Of a DNA stretch of 64,000 nucleotides, positions 38,849 to 48,240 are shown in pieces. The notes beneath the pieces are model-generated. The model made no database searches and was not told where the DNA came from. It was given only the letters and a program-made list of their open reading frames with translations. Both the position numbers and the translations under genes were made by a program. Source of the stretch: Ancylobacter amanitiformis (GTDB lineage Bacteria > Pseudomonadota > Alphaproteobacteria > Rhizobiales > Xanthobacteraceae). The stretch covers positions 310,001 through 374,000 of the forward strand of contig NZ_JAUSVR010000001.1 in the NCBI RefSeq assembly GCF_030814815.1, written 5' to 3'. Within the stretch, counting starts at the first letter, position 1. Each line of letters opens with the position of its first letter.

Positions 38849-40054
38849 TCAGTTGGCGGGCTTGGCGGCGGCGGGAGCAGCCGCCGCGGCGGGCGCCGGC
38901 TGATCGGGCTTGCCGATCACCTTGGCGCCCGGGCGGATGCGCACCAGTCCGTTCACCACGATGAGATCATCCTTGCTGACGCCGCTCACGATGACCCGCT
39001 GGCCGTCATAGACACGGCCGAGCGTGACATATTTCATCTGCGGCACCTGCGGCTCCTCGCCGGGCTGCATCACGTAGACGAATTTGCGCGTCTGCTCGGT
39101 GCCGATGGCGACATCGGGCACCAGCACCGCCTCATGCGGCGCCGAGGACGGCACCTGAATGCGGCCGAACATGCCGGGCGTGAACACGCCGTCCGGGTTG
39201 GCGAACTGCGCGCGGCCGCGGATCGTGCCGGTGGTCTCGCTGATCTGGTTGTCGACGAAGTTCAGCGTGCCCTCATGCGGGAAGCCCTTCTCGTCAATCA
39301 GCCCGAGCTGCACCGGGATCGCCTTGCTGGCATCGCCCATGGCCTTCGCCATGCGCTGGTAGCGCAGGTAGGACGCCTCGTCATAGGTGAACTCGAAATA
39401 GATCGGGTCCAGTGAGGCGATGGTGGCGAGCAGCGTGTTGGTGTTGGCGCCTCCGGCACCACCGGTGACGAGATTACCGACGGAGACCTTGCGATCACCG
39501 ATACGCCCGGTCACGGGAGAGCGCAGGTCGGTGAACTCGACATCGAGCTGGGCGGCGTGCACCGCCGCCTCCGCCGCCGCCACGCTGGCGCGCGCGGTGC
39601 GCTCGGTCTGCAGCCGCTGGTCATAGGCCTGCTTGGAGATGGCATTCGAGGTCTTGTCGTCGATCAGCGTCTGGGCGCGCTGCAGGTCGGACTGGGCGAA
39701 GTCGAGATCGGCCTGCGCCTTCTGCAGGTTCGCCTGCGCCTGGTCGAGCGCCACCTGGAAGGGCCGCTTGTCGATGGTGAACAGCAGGTCGCCCTGCTTC
39801 ACCAGCTGACCGTCGGTGAAGTCGATGCTCTGGAGATAGCCCGACACGCGCGCATAGACCTGGACGAAGTCGATTGCGGCGAAGCGGCCGACATACTCGT
39901 CATAATCGGTGATCGAGCGGGTGGAGGGCTTGGCCACGGTGACGGCCGCGGCCTGCGGCGGCTGCTGCGCCGGCTTCTGCTCGGAACACCCCGCCAGCAT
40001 CAGGGCACCAAGCGCGAGAGCAACGACGGAAAAACGCGGCAACGCACCTGACAT
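38849..40054 (-). CDS. RND efflux periplasmic adaptor lipoprotein (AcrA/MexE-like)
   Basis: A 401-residue membrane-fusion protein. The lipobox LAGC places the lipidated cysteine at residue 23; the coiled-coil hairpin spans about 95-165, flanked by lipoyl/barrel-sandwich strands (VTGRIGDRKVSVGNLV), with a beta-barrel to the C-terminus. First gene of the efflux pair, overlapping no other gene. An inverted repeat 100 bp upstream is a candidate operator. Confidence 0.95.
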   Translation of the reverse strand: MSGALPRFSVVALALGALMLAGCSEQKPAQQPPQAAAVTVAKPSTRSITDYDEYVGRFAAIDFVQVYARVSGYLQSIDFTDGQLVKQGDLLFTIDKRPFQVALDQAQANLQKAQADLDFAQSDLQRAQTLIDDKTSNAISKQAYDQRLQTERTARASVAAAEAAVHAAQLDVEFTDLRSPVTGRIGDRKVSVGNLVTGGAGGANTNTLLATIASLDPIYFEFTYDEASYLRYQRMAKAMGDASKAIPVQLGLIDEKGFPHEGTLNFVDNQISETTGTIRGRAQFANPDGVFTPGMFGRIQVPSSAPHEAVLVPDVAIGTEQTRKFVYVMQPGEEPQVPQMKYVTLGRVYDGQRVIVSGVSKDDLIVVNGLVRIRPGAKVIGKPDQPAPAAAAAPAAAKPAN

Positions 40055-40153
40055 GCATCAATCTCCGAGACTGCGAAGGTGAAACTTCGGTCCCGCTCCG
40101 AAGTCATGGGCCATGTCCCGATCCGCCACGGAAACGACTGGCGATGACCGATT

Positions 40154-40166
40154 AGCAAATTTTGCT
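40154..40166. promoter_or_regulatory. Palindrome upstream of the efflux pair
   Basis: agcaaattttgct is a 13-bp inverted repeat (6-bp arms) about 100 bp upstream of the adaptor start and just past the murJ stop. A further agcaa at 40177-40181 extends the symmetry. A regulator-binding site is plausible, but none is known and no regulator gene is adjacent. Confidence 0.35.
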
Positions 40167-40194
40167 GCAATGCGTAAGCAATAAAACGGAGCCC

Positions 40195-41739
40195 TTACGG
40201 GCGCGTCGGGCGAGCTCGCAACAAGCCTTTGAGGTAGCGAGGCCCGATCAGCACACCGGTAAGCCCCACATAGACCGCCCCGCCCGCTGCAATGCACAAG
40301 GCGAGCAGGGCGATATCCTGCCCTTGCGTCAGCCGATAAACCAGAATCGGCCCGTAAATGCCGGTCGCATACAGCGTCGCGGCAATGGCCAGCGCGATTG
40401 TCGCGAGGCGCGGCAGCACACGCAGCAGCGCGGCATCGCCGCATTCATAGCCCCGCCGGTGCGCCAGGAATGCCAGGACGAGCACCGTGATCCAGCCGCC
40501 CGCCGAAGTCGCCAGCGCCAGCCCGACCTGTTGCAGATCGTGCATCAGCCAGATCTTGAGCGCGATATTGACCGCCGCCGCGCCGAGCGTCGCCATGACC
40601 GGGGTGCGCGTGTCGCCCCGTGCGTAGAAGGGCGACATGAAGGCACGCATCACCACGAAAGGCAGCAGCCCGATGCCATAGGCGGCCAGCGTCGCCCCGG
40701 CAGCCGCCGCCGCCTCGGCCGTGAAGGCGCCACGCAGGAACAGCCCGCGCATGATGATGTCGGGGATCACCAGCGCAGCGGCGAGGAAGGGCAGCACCAG
40801 CAGGACCGTCAGTTCGATGGCGCGCGCCTGCGCATGGCGGGCGCCATCGACATCGCCGGCGGCGATGCGCTTCGACATTTCCGGCAGCAGCACGATGCCC
40901 GCGGCGATGCCGACCACGCCGATCGGCAGCTGGTTGATCCGATCGGCATAGAACAGCGCCGCGATCGCCCCCTGCGGCAGATAGGAGGCGATGATCGTAT
41001 CGGCGAAGATGGCCAGCTGCGTGCCCGCCGAACCGATGATCGCCGGGCCCAGCGCGAGGAGGAAGCGGCGCATTTCCGGATCGAGCCGCGGCCGGCCGAA
41101 GCGCAGGCCGAGCCCGTGCGTCTGCGCGTCCCACACCAGCAGGCCGAGCTGGAGAAATCCCGAGATCAGCACGCCCCATGCCGCCGCATCCCCGGCGCTG
41201 GGAAACAGGCCGACCGCGCTCAGCGTCCCGACCATGGCGACATTCAGCAGAATGGACGCGGCCGCCGCCGCCCAGAAGCGGTCATTGGCATTGAGCACGC
41301 CGCCGACCAGCGTCACGACCGCGATCAGCCCGAGATAGGGAAAGGTGATGCGGGTGAAATCGACCGTCAACGCGAAGCGCTCGGGATCGTCCGCCAGCCC
41401 GGGGGCGAGGATGCGCACCACCCAGTCGGTCGCCACCAGCGCCAAAGCGAGGATCGCCAGCTGCACGAGCACCACCGCGGTGAGAATGCCATCGGCGAAG
41501 CGGCGCGCATTCGCCTCGCCCTGCACCGTCTTCACCCGCGCGTAGGCCGGCACGAAGGCGGTGTTGAACGCGCCCTCGGCGAAGATCGAGCGAAAATGGT
41601 TCGGCAGGCGGAACGCGATGTAGAACGCATCCGCCACCGGCCCCGCGCCGAGGATCGCCGCCATGACGATGTCGCGCACGAAGCCGGTCAGCCGCGAGAG
41701 CAGCGTCCAGCCACCGACGGAGAAGATGCTGCGAATCAT
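40195..41739 (-). CDS. murJ: Lipid II flippase MurJ
   Basis: A 514-residue inner-membrane flippase of the MOP superfamily, moving lipid II to the outer leaflet for peptidoglycan synthesis. It has about fourteen helices; the N-terminus SVGGWTLLSRLTGFVRDI and LPNHFRSIFAEGAFNTAFVP carry the conserved arginines and the GAFN loop. ATG at 41739; a GTG at 41754 would add five residues. Neighbours are an efflux operon and a Uma2 gene, unrelated in function. Confidence 0.95.
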   Translation of the reverse strand: MIRSIFSVGGWTLLSRLTGFVRDIVMAAILGAGPVADAFYIAFRLPNHFRSIFAEGAFNTAFVPAYARVKTVQGEANARRFADGILTAVVLVQLAILALALVATDWVVRILAPGLADDPERFALTVDFTRITFPYLGLIAVVTLVGGVLNANDRFWAAAAASILLNVAMVGTLSAVGLFPSAGDAAAWGVLISGFLQLGLLVWDAQTHGLGLRFGRPRLDPEMRRFLLALGPAIIGSAGTQLAIFADTIIASYLPQGAIAALFYADRINQLPIGVVGIAAGIVLLPEMSKRIAAGDVDGARHAQARAIELTVLLVLPFLAAALVIPDIIMRGLFLRGAFTAEAAAAAGATLAAYGIGLLPFVVMRAFMSPFYARGDTRTPVMATLGAAAVNIALKIWLMHDLQQVGLALATSAGGWITVLVLAFLAHRRGYECGDAALLRVLPRLATIALAIAATLYATGIYGPILVYRLTQGQDIALLALCIAAGGAVYVGLTGVLIGPRYLKGLLRARPTRP

Positions 41740-41772
41740 GGAATGTCCGGCCACGCTGTGAGGTGGCGGAAC

Positions 41773-42366
41773 CTAACGGAGCCCACCTTCGCCCGCCAGC
41801 GGGTCGGGAAACCTCATATCCTCGTAAATCTCGGCCATGGCGAGTTCGGCGCGGATGCCGGGAAGGCCGACGACGCCCTCCAGCCCGTCAAACGCCGCCA
41901 GTTCCCAGCCATCGCCGGGCGCCCGCCACCATAGCAGCACGCTCGGCACATCCGGCTCGACCAGCAGAATATAGGCGAGCGAAGGCAGCGCCTTGTATTC
42001 TTCGAGCTTGCGCACGAGGTCGGTCTGCCGTGTCGACGGCGACAGCACCTCGACGACAAGGCGCGGCGAACTCGCCTCATAGGCCGTGTCCAGCCGAACA
42101 CCGCAGTCGACCAGAGCGTCCGGCCGCCGGATATTGCCGGTCATCGTGGCGACAGCGATGCCCGCGGTATTCGCCCGGCACGGCGACCCGCGCAGCTTTT
42201 GGCGAAGAGCGGCCAGCACGTTCAGCGTGATCGTGTCATGGCGCTGACTCGCGCCGGTCATCGCCTTCAGCGGAAAGCCGTCCACCAGTTCGTAGCGGAC
42301 GCCGTCCTCGCCGGGCCAGCGATAGAACTCTTCCGGCGTCATGCGCTTCAATGCGTGCGGTGCCAT
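41773..42366 (-). CDS. Uma2-family (PD-(D/E)XK fold) putative nuclease
   Basis: A 197-residue protein of the DUF820/Uma2 family. Asp83 (RRPDALV), Glu106 (VVEVLSP) and the Lys in RKLEEYK are the nuclease-like core, and LKAMTGASQRHD belongs to the family N-terminus. These proteins are usually found as many small copies in cyanobacteria and some alphaproteobacteria; function is unproven, though a restriction-like or toxin role has been suggested. AAGGAA lies eight bases before the ATG. Confidence 0.88.
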   Translation of the reverse strand: MAPHALKRMTPEEFYRWPGEDGVRYELVDGFPLKAMTGASQRHDTITLNVLAALRQKLRGSPCRANTAGIAVATMTGNIRRPDALVDCGVRLDTAYEASSPRLVVEVLSPSTRQTDLVRKLEEYKALPSLAYILLVEPDVPSVLLWWRAPGDGWELAAFDGLEGVVGLPGIRAELAMAEIYEDMRFPDPLAGEGGLR

Positions 42367-42425
42367 CGACCGGTTCCTTGCGGGAGCCGGTCCATCCTAC
42401 AAAAAGGCGGGGTAAGGGAAAGAAG

Positions 42426-43595
42426 CTATTTTCCCAGCGCGCGCCGCACCGCCGCGACTACCCGGTCCTGGCTCGCCTCGTCGAGATAGGCGTGCATGGG
42501 CAGGCTGATCACCTCGCCTGACAGGCGCTCGGAGACCGGCAGGCCGTTGCCCGCGGCGGGAAACTGCTCATAGGCCGGCTGGCGATGCATCGGGATGCGG
42601 TAATAGACCGCCGTCGGCACGCCTTCCTTCTGCAGCGCCGCACCGAGAGCGTCGCGCACGCCCTGCGGCAGCCGGATCGTGTATTGCGCCCAGATCGAGG
42701 TCGCGCGCGGATCGACGGCCGGCACGATGGCGACATCCTTCAGCGCCTCGTTGTAGCGCGCGGCCACGCGCTGGCGGGCTGCGATCTCATCTTCGAAAAT
42801 GCTGAGCTTCTCCAGCAGGATAGCGGCCTGAATGGTATCCAGACGGCCGGTCATGCCGATGCGCACGTTCTCGTATTTGTCGATGCCCTGGCCATGCTCG
42901 CGCACGCTCTTGAGCACCGGCACGAGGTCGTCATCCTCGGTGAAGACCGCGCCGCCGTCGCCGAAACAGCCAAGCGGCTTGGCCGGGAAGAAACTGGTCG
43001 CGGTGGCATCGCCGAACGAGCCGGTGCGCTTGCCGTTCCAGGTGGCGCCGAAGCCCTGCGCGGTGTCGCACAGGATCTTCAGCCCGTGTTCCCGCGCAAT
43101 CGCCGTGATGGCGTCGAGATCGGCCGGTTGGCCGAACAGGTCGACCGGGATCACCACTTTCGGGGTGAGGCCCTTTTCCTTCGCCACCGTGATCGCCGCT
43201 TCAAGGCTGCGCGGGTCGATATTGAACGTGTCTTCCAGCACATCGACGAAGACCGGCGTCGCACCGACCCACGGCACCACCTCGGCGGTGGCGCAGAAGG
43301 TGAAGGAGGGGCAGAACACGGCGTCACCGGCCTTCACGCCCCAGGCCATGAGGATCATGGCCAGCGCATCCGTGCCGCTGGAGCAGGAAATGGCATGCTT
43401 GGCGCCGGCGAAGGCGGCGAGCCGGCTCTCCAGTTCGGTCACTTCCGGGCCATTCACGAAGCGACAATGGTTCAGCACCCGCGTCACCGCCTCGTCGATG
43501 CGCGAGCCGAGCCGGGCGCGCTGCGAGGCGACATCGATGAAGGGGATCGGCGCGAGGGACACGGGGGCGCTCTCGGTCTTCACATGCGTGTTCAT
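42426..43595 (-). CDS. DegT/DnrJ/EryC1-family sugar aminotransferase (WbpE-like)
   Basis: A 389-residue PLP enzyme transferring an amino group to a keto-sugar nucleotide. The PLP lysine is Lys206 in FFPAKPLGC and the supporting Asp177 lies in CDTAQGFG. The N-terminal FIDVASQRARLGSRIDEAV and VNGPEVTELE resemble the WbpE/WlbC group that aminates position 3 of UDP-GlcNAcA. The start at 43595 has GAGGAT upstream; the frame is open further but not coding-like. It is 13 bp downstream of a Gfo/Idh/MocA dehydrogenase, its usual partner. Confidence 0.88.
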   Translation of the reverse strand: MNTHVKTESAPVSLAPIPFIDVASQRARLGSRIDEAVTRVLNHCRFVNGPEVTELESRLAAFAGAKHAISCSSGTDALAMILMAWGVKAGDAVFCPSFTFCATAEVVPWVGATPVFVDVLEDTFNIDPRSLEAAITVAKEKGLTPKVVIPVDLFGQPADLDAITAIAREHGLKILCDTAQGFGATWNGKRTGSFGDATATSFFPAKPLGCFGDGGAVFTEDDDLVPVLKSVREHGQGIDKYENVRIGMTGRLDTIQAAILLEKLSIFEDEIAARQRVAARYNEALKDVAIVPAVDPRATSIWAQYTIRLPQGVRDALGAALQKEGVPTAVYYRIPMHRQPAYEQFPAAGNGLPVSERLSGEVISLPMHAYLDEASQDRVVAAVRRALGK

Positions 43596-43608
43596 ATCGG
43601 ATCCTCGC

Positions 43609-44610
43609 TCAGCCGGCAGCGACCACGCGCAGCGGCGTCGGGTCGGCGACCGATTTCGCGGTCGGGAAGTTTTCCAGGCATCGAATGGCGGTGGCGATGG
43701 CGGCGACGCCATCCTCGCCGGACACCGCCGGCCCGCGCTCGCCACGCACCGCTTCAAGGAAGCGGGTCAGTTCCACGCGCAGCGGCTCGGCATAGGCGAC
43801 GGGCAGATGGCGCATCGAGTAGCTGCCATCGGGCTTGTAGTCGAAGCACTCCGTGACCTGCCGGGTCAGCAGGTCGCCGATGACGTATTTGTTGCGCGTG
43901 GCCACATGCACCGTGCGCGCCTTGAACGGCGTCAGCCAGTTGGTGTTGATATGCGCCAGCACGCCGTTGGCGGTGCGGAACTGCAGCAGCGCGATATCCT
44001 CGCGGTCCGCCACCGCCGCCTTCACCTGCGGCTGGATCTCGGCGATCTGCGATCCCGTGAAATGGCAGATCAGGTCGATGTCGTGCACGGCGAGATCGAT
44101 CACCACGCCGACATTCGACATGCGCGGGGGAAACGGCCCGACGCGGGTAATGCCGATGGAGAGGATTTCCTCGCCGCGAATGGCGTTCTTGATCGCCTCG
44201 ACCGCCGGGTTGAAGCGCTCCACATGGCCGACCATGAGGGCGACACCCTGCCGCTCGGCGGCGTCGACAATGGCCCGGGCCTCCGCCACGGTCGGCGCGA
44301 TCGGCTTTTCCACCAGCACATGCTTGCCCGCCGCGATGGCGGCGATCGCGACATCGTGGTGCAGATGGGTGGGCGCCGCCACGACCAGCGCATCGACACC
44401 GAGGGCGAACAGCGCGTCCACATCCGCCACGGCGGGGCAGCCCAGCATCGCCGCGACCTTGCCGCGCTGGACCTCATCGGGATCGGCGATGCCGGCGAGT
44501 TGCGCGCCGGGAAGGTCGTTCAGCACGCGTGCATGGTTATAACCCATGACGCCGACACCGACGACGCCGATGCGAATGGGAGCGCTCGTCGCAGCCTCGC
44601 CTTGAGCCAT
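43609..44610 (-). CDS. Gfo/Idh/MocA-family oxidoreductase (WbpB/WlbA-like)
   Basis: A 333-residue NAD-dependent dehydrogenase. The Rossmann motif GVVGVGVMGYNHA binds the nucleotide, VEKPIAPT carries the catalytic lysine, and AVHDIDLICHF carries the acid-base histidine. In the WbpB/WlbA group, the enzyme oxidises UDP-GlcNAcA at C3 and the following aminotransferase makes UDP-GlcNAc3NA, a lipopolysaccharide sugar. Neither the acetyltransferase nor a glycosyltransferase is adjacent, so the end product is unknown. Confidence 0.88.
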   Translation of the reverse strand: MAQGEAATSAPIRIGVVGVGVMGYNHARVLNDLPGAQLAGIADPDEVQRGKVAAMLGCPAVADVDALFALGVDALVVAAPTHLHHDVAIAAIAAGKHVLVEKPIAPTVAEARAIVDAAERQGVALMVGHVERFNPAVEAIKNAIRGEEILSIGITRVGPFPPRMSNVGVVIDLAVHDIDLICHFTGSQIAEIQPQVKAAVADREDIALLQFRTANGVLAHINTNWLTPFKARTVHVATRNKYVIGDLLTRQVTECFDYKPDGSYSMRHLPVAYAEPLRVELTRFLEAVRGERGPAVSGEDGVAAIATAIRCLENFPTAKSVADPTPLRVVAAG

Positions 44611-44744
44611 GAATCGTTTCCTTGCGTGGGTAATTTACCGTGACCGGGGGTCTAACACGCGGTCCGGAGGGAGGCGAGCGCGGGCGGCACATTCACCGCC
44701 GACGTCGCTTCAATAAATGATTCAAGATGTTACGGCGAAAGCGC

Positions 44745-46253
44745 TCATTCCGGCGCGGCGTCGGCCTGCTGGAGCGACTTCTGGTCTACGTAACTCCTGT
44801 AGACGTAGCCGCGCTTGCCCTCGACGATCACTTCGCACCAGTTGGTGCAACCCACCAGTTCCACCTTCTGGCCCGCCGGCAGGTTCGAGATCACCGAAGC
44901 GTTTCGCTTCGGTGCGGTGCGCATGGAGACGGACGAGCGCAGCGCCACCACGCCAACCGGATCACCGCCAAAGGCGGATTGAGAATCGGCCGTGTCGCCG
45001 GACACATCCGGCTCTTCGCCCGCGACATCCGCCGGCGCGCCGGCAGCCACAACGACGGTCTCGGTCGGCTTCGCGGCAGGCTTGGCGGCGGCGTGCTTGA
45101 CCGGGGCGGGCGGGGGAACGGGCGCGCGCTTGGGCGGCGCGGCGACCGTGGCGGCGTCCGCCGGCTCGCTCGCGGCCCCGGCAATGTTGGCCCCGCCGGG
45201 GGCGAAGGCGGTCACACTGGCCGGCAATTCAGGAAGATCCGACGAGTTGAACACCGGCCTGGCATTCCGCAGCATCGGATTCTGCACGGAGGCAAGGGCA
45301 TCGGCGGCGCTCTCCGCATCGGTCTCGGGCTCATATTCCGGCTCGACATCCGGTGCGGCAGCCACCTCCGTCATGGCGGGCTCGGGTTTCGGCCCGGCCG
45401 GCGGCGACACCGGATCGAAAGCGGCGACCGCCGGGCTGATCAGGCTGGCCCCACTCGAAGGAGCGACGCTGGCGATGGCGGCATTGCCGATCGCGTCGGC
45501 GGCGACTTTCGTCTCGTCACGTCCGACCACCGATTGGAGCGCGACGGCACCGCCGCCGACCACCACCATGCAGGCCACCAGCACACCCACGCGCTGCCAG
45601 GTGATGGCCTCGCTCGAACTGGCGCTGCGACGCCGGCGGGCCGGCGCGTCGCAATCGCTCCGGCGGGCGGCGCCGAAACCGCGCCGACGCGGCTCCAACG
45701 CTTCGGACGGGGCCGCGACGGGGGCCGAGGGGGCGGCACGCGGCGCCGACGGGGCGGCACGGGGGGCCGGCGCCACCGGCGGATGAGCTTCCGCCGGACG
45801 CGGCTCGGGGGGGCGCGTTTCCTCGACGATACGCGGGGCCGGCTCGGTGATGCGCGCGGCGGGCGCCACGACGGGCGCGGCTTCGGCGACAGGGCGGGCC
45901 GGGAACATGTCTTTCACGTCGCCCAGCGCGGCAATCCGGCTGCGCAACTCCGCATAGGCCATCGGCGCGGGGCGCTCGCTCGGGGCGTAACGACGCGGCG
46001 GCTGGGTGGCCGGCCGAGCCGGAACGGGCTCCGCGGCCATCGCGGGCGCGGGTTCTGCCGGAGCCGGATGGGCGGATGAGGCTTGCGGTTCACCGCCGGG
46101 CACGGGATCGCGCTCCGGCGCGGGCGACGCTGCGGCGGGCTCGGTGGAGCGGGAGACCTTCTCCTGCTCGAGAGAGTTCAAAATTGCTCGGAAATCGCTG
46201 ACAAGCGATGACGAAAGACCCTGACCGCGCGGCTCCTGCGACGACATCGACAT
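44745..46253 (-). CDS. Membrane-anchored protein with C-terminal SH3 (SH3b) domain
   Basis: A 502-residue protein with a long cytoplasmic Pro/Ala/Glu-rich N-terminus, one membrane helix (about GVLVACMVVVGGGAVALQSV), a disordered periplasmic linker, and a C-terminal bacterial SH3 domain (VSMRTAPKRNASVISNLPAG to GYVYRSYVDQ). SH3b domains bind peptidoglycan or act in envelope complexes. The partner is unknown. ATG at 46253 lies 11 bases after agag; a GTG at 46265 is possible. Confidence 0.85.
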   Translation of the reverse strand: MSMSSQEPRGQGLSSSLVSDFRAILNSLEQEKVSRSTEPAAASPAPERDPVPGGEPQASSAHPAPAEPAPAMAAEPVPARPATQPPRRYAPSERPAPMAYAELRSRIAALGDVKDMFPARPVAEAAPVVAPAARITEPAPRIVEETRPPEPRPAEAHPPVAPAPRAAPSAPRAAPSAPVAAPSEALEPRRRGFGAARRSDCDAPARRRRSASSSEAITWQRVGVLVACMVVVGGGAVALQSVVGRDETKVAADAIGNAAIASVAPSSGASLISPAVAAFDPVSPPAGPKPEPAMTEVAAAPDVEPEYEPETDAESAADALASVQNPMLRNARPVFNSSDLPELPASVTAFAPGGANIAGAASEPADAATVAAPPKRAPVPPPAPVKHAAAKPAAKPTETVVVAAGAPADVAGEEPDVSGDTADSQSAFGGDPVGVVALRSSVSMRTAPKRNASVISNLPAGQKVELVGCTNWCEVIVEGKRGYVYRSYVDQKSLQQADAAPE

Positions 46254-46265
46254 GGCGCTGATCAC

Positions 46266-46634
46266 TCTACCGGCGTTTCGGAAAAAACGATTGGGCAGAA
46301 ACGCATACGCTTCGCCTGGAAGGTCTCGGCCTCGGATCGGGCTGCCGACCGCTGACGCATCGCTGCGCCGAAGATCGCCCTCTCGGTCACGCGCGGATCA
46401 ACACTTCGCATGCGTTACTTTCCGGTTCTGGGACGGGCCGCATCGGAACCCCTCACCAATACTCACCTTGCTGACTCGCACGCTCCGAACACCACACTAA
46501 CGGCAGATCCGGGCTTGATGCAAGAAAGCCACAACACTGATTTTTCAAATTGGCCACCGATTGCGGCAACTCTGGGCCCGATTGCACAATCTCTGTCTGG
46601 TATTTATCGGACTACCTCCCGATTAAGGTGTTAT
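46266..46634. other. Intergenic region between the SH3-domain gene and pncB
   Basis: About 370 bp that must hold the promoter of the leftward SH3-domain gene and any terminator of pncB. It is AT-richer than its surroundings at 46500-46640. A ccgattgc word is present twice near 46556-46585. No RNA or protein gene was found. Confidence 0.4.
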
Positions 46635-47927
46635 TCACACCGTCTGGGCGCGGGCGAGCTGCGGCGACGCCTCGAAAACCCGTTGATAGCGGGCGATTTC
46701 GTCGGCCGGCCCCATCGCCTTGGTGGGATTGTCAGAAAGTTTCACCGTCGGGCGTCCGTCGGCGGAAATCACCTTGCAGACGATGGAGATGGGATCGAGC
46801 CGGCCTTCCCGCGCAAAGCCGCGGAAATCATTGGTCAGCAGCGTCCCCCAGCCGAACCCCATGCGCATGCGGCCGTCGAAATGGCGGTAGATGCGCTCGA
46901 TGTCGCCGATGTCGAGCGCATCGGAAAAGATCGCCAGCTTGCGCGTCGGGTCCTGCCCGCGGGCGCGCCACCAGGCGATCGCCTCCTCGCCACCCTCGAT
47001 CGGCTCCTTGCTGTCGATGCGGATTCCGGTCCATCCGGCGACCCAGTCGGGCGCGTGGGCGAGAAAATGCGAGGTGCCGAACGTGTCGGGCAGGATGACG
47101 CGCAGATTGCCCTCATAGTCCTTCTGCCAGTCGGACAGCACCTTGTAGGGTGATTCGGCCAAATCGGCGTCCGAATCGGCCAGCGCGCCATAGACCATCG
47201 GCAGCTCATGGGCGTTGGTGCCGGTCGCCTCCACCTCGCGGCGCAGCGCGATGAGGCAGTTGGACGTGCCCATGAAGCGCTCGCCAAGCCCCTCCATCAT
47301 CGCCTGCACGCACCAGTCCTGCCACAGGAAGCCGTGCCGGCGACGGGTGCCGAAATCGGCGACATTCACCTCGCCGAGCTTTTTCAGCCGCTCCACCTTC
47401 TCCCACACCCGCGTCATCGCCCGGGCATAGAGCACCTGCAGCTCGAACCGGCCCATGCTGCGCAGCACGGCGCGCGAGCGCAACTCGTTGATGATGGCGA
47501 GCGCCGGGATTTCCCACAGCGTGGTCTCGATCCACGGCCCCTCGAAGGTGAGTTCGTACTGCCCCTCGCGCCGCTCCAGATGATAGGCGGGAAAGCGGAA
47601 GCGCTCGAACCAGGCGATGAAATCCGGCGAGAACATCTGCCGCTTGCCGTAGAACATGTTGCCGCGCAGCCAGGTGGATTCCCCGCGCGTCAGCGTCAGC
47701 GAGCGCACATGGTCGAGTTGCTCGCGCAACTCGCCCTCGTCGACGAAATCGGCGATGCGCACGGTCCGCGTGCGGTTGATGATCCCGAATGTGACGCGCG
47801 TGTTGAAGTGACGCCGGTAAATCGTCTGCGCCATCAGAAGCTTGTAGAAATCCGTATCGAGCACCGAGCGCACGATCGGGTCGATCTTCCAGTTGTGATT
47901 ATAGACGCGCGTCGCGATGTCGATCAT
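46635..47927 (-). CDS. pncB: Nicotinate phosphoribosyltransferase
   Basis: A 430-residue cytoplasmic enzyme making nicotinate mononucleotide from nicotinate and PRPP, the entry of NAD salvage. [16 protein letters not shown] and the later [17 protein letters not shown] fit the family and carry conserved residues for PRPP and substrate; length matches the family. The leader has a strong hairpin and an overlapping inverted repeat. Confidence 0.96.
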   Translation of the reverse strand: MIDIATRVYNHNWKIDPIVRSVLDTDFYKLLMAQTIYRRHFNTRVTFGIINRTRTVRIADFVDEGELREQLDHVRSLTLTRGESTWLRGNMFYGKRQMFSPDFIAWFERFRFPAYHLERREGQYELTFEGPWIETTLWEIPALAIINELRSRAVLRSMGRFELQVLYARAMTRVWEKVERLKKLGEVNVADFGTRRRHGFLWQDWCVQAMMEGLGERFMGTSNCLIALRREVEATGTNAHELPMVYGALADSDADLAESPYKVLSDWQKDYEGNLRVILPDTFGTSHFLAHAPDWVAGWTGIRIDSKEPIEGGEEAIAWWRARGQDPTRKLAIFSDALDIGDIERIYRHFDGRMRMGFGWGTLLTNDFRGFAREGRLDPISIVCKVISADGRPTVKLSDNPTKAMGPADEIARYQRVFEASPQLARAQTV

Positions 47928-47944
47928 GCACAGAAGGCCCCGTT

Positions 47945-47996
47945 GCCCGAGAACTCCTTCTAGAACCTTTTGCGCCCGGGCGAAATCACCCGGGCG
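47945..47996 (-). promoter_or_regulatory. Structured leader upstream of pncB
   Basis: On the minus strand a perfect 8-bp stem (cgcccggg / cccgggcg, positions 47973-47996) is followed by an AGAAGG...CCTTCT pair that brackets an AAGGAG motif, then the ATG 26 nt later. It may fold into alternative structures that hide or expose the start. No match to a named riboswitch was recognised. Confidence 0.4.
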
Positions 47997-48240
47997 ACAG
48001 GAAAATGCTCTCGTTTCAATGGATTGAGCATAATTCTAAAATGCGCTCCGGCGCGCGGTAGCGCCTGCGGCCGCCAAGAGCCGGCCGGCACGCCCTTCCC
48101 CCGGGGCAGACGGCGCGCCCTCCATGTCACCCCGATGACGGCGTGCGTTTGCCACTTGGAACTCGGGCATCCGTGCTTAAGTGGCATGGGGAAAGCCCGT
48201 ATCGGGCTACGGAACAGATGCACAAAGACAGGAGCCGATC

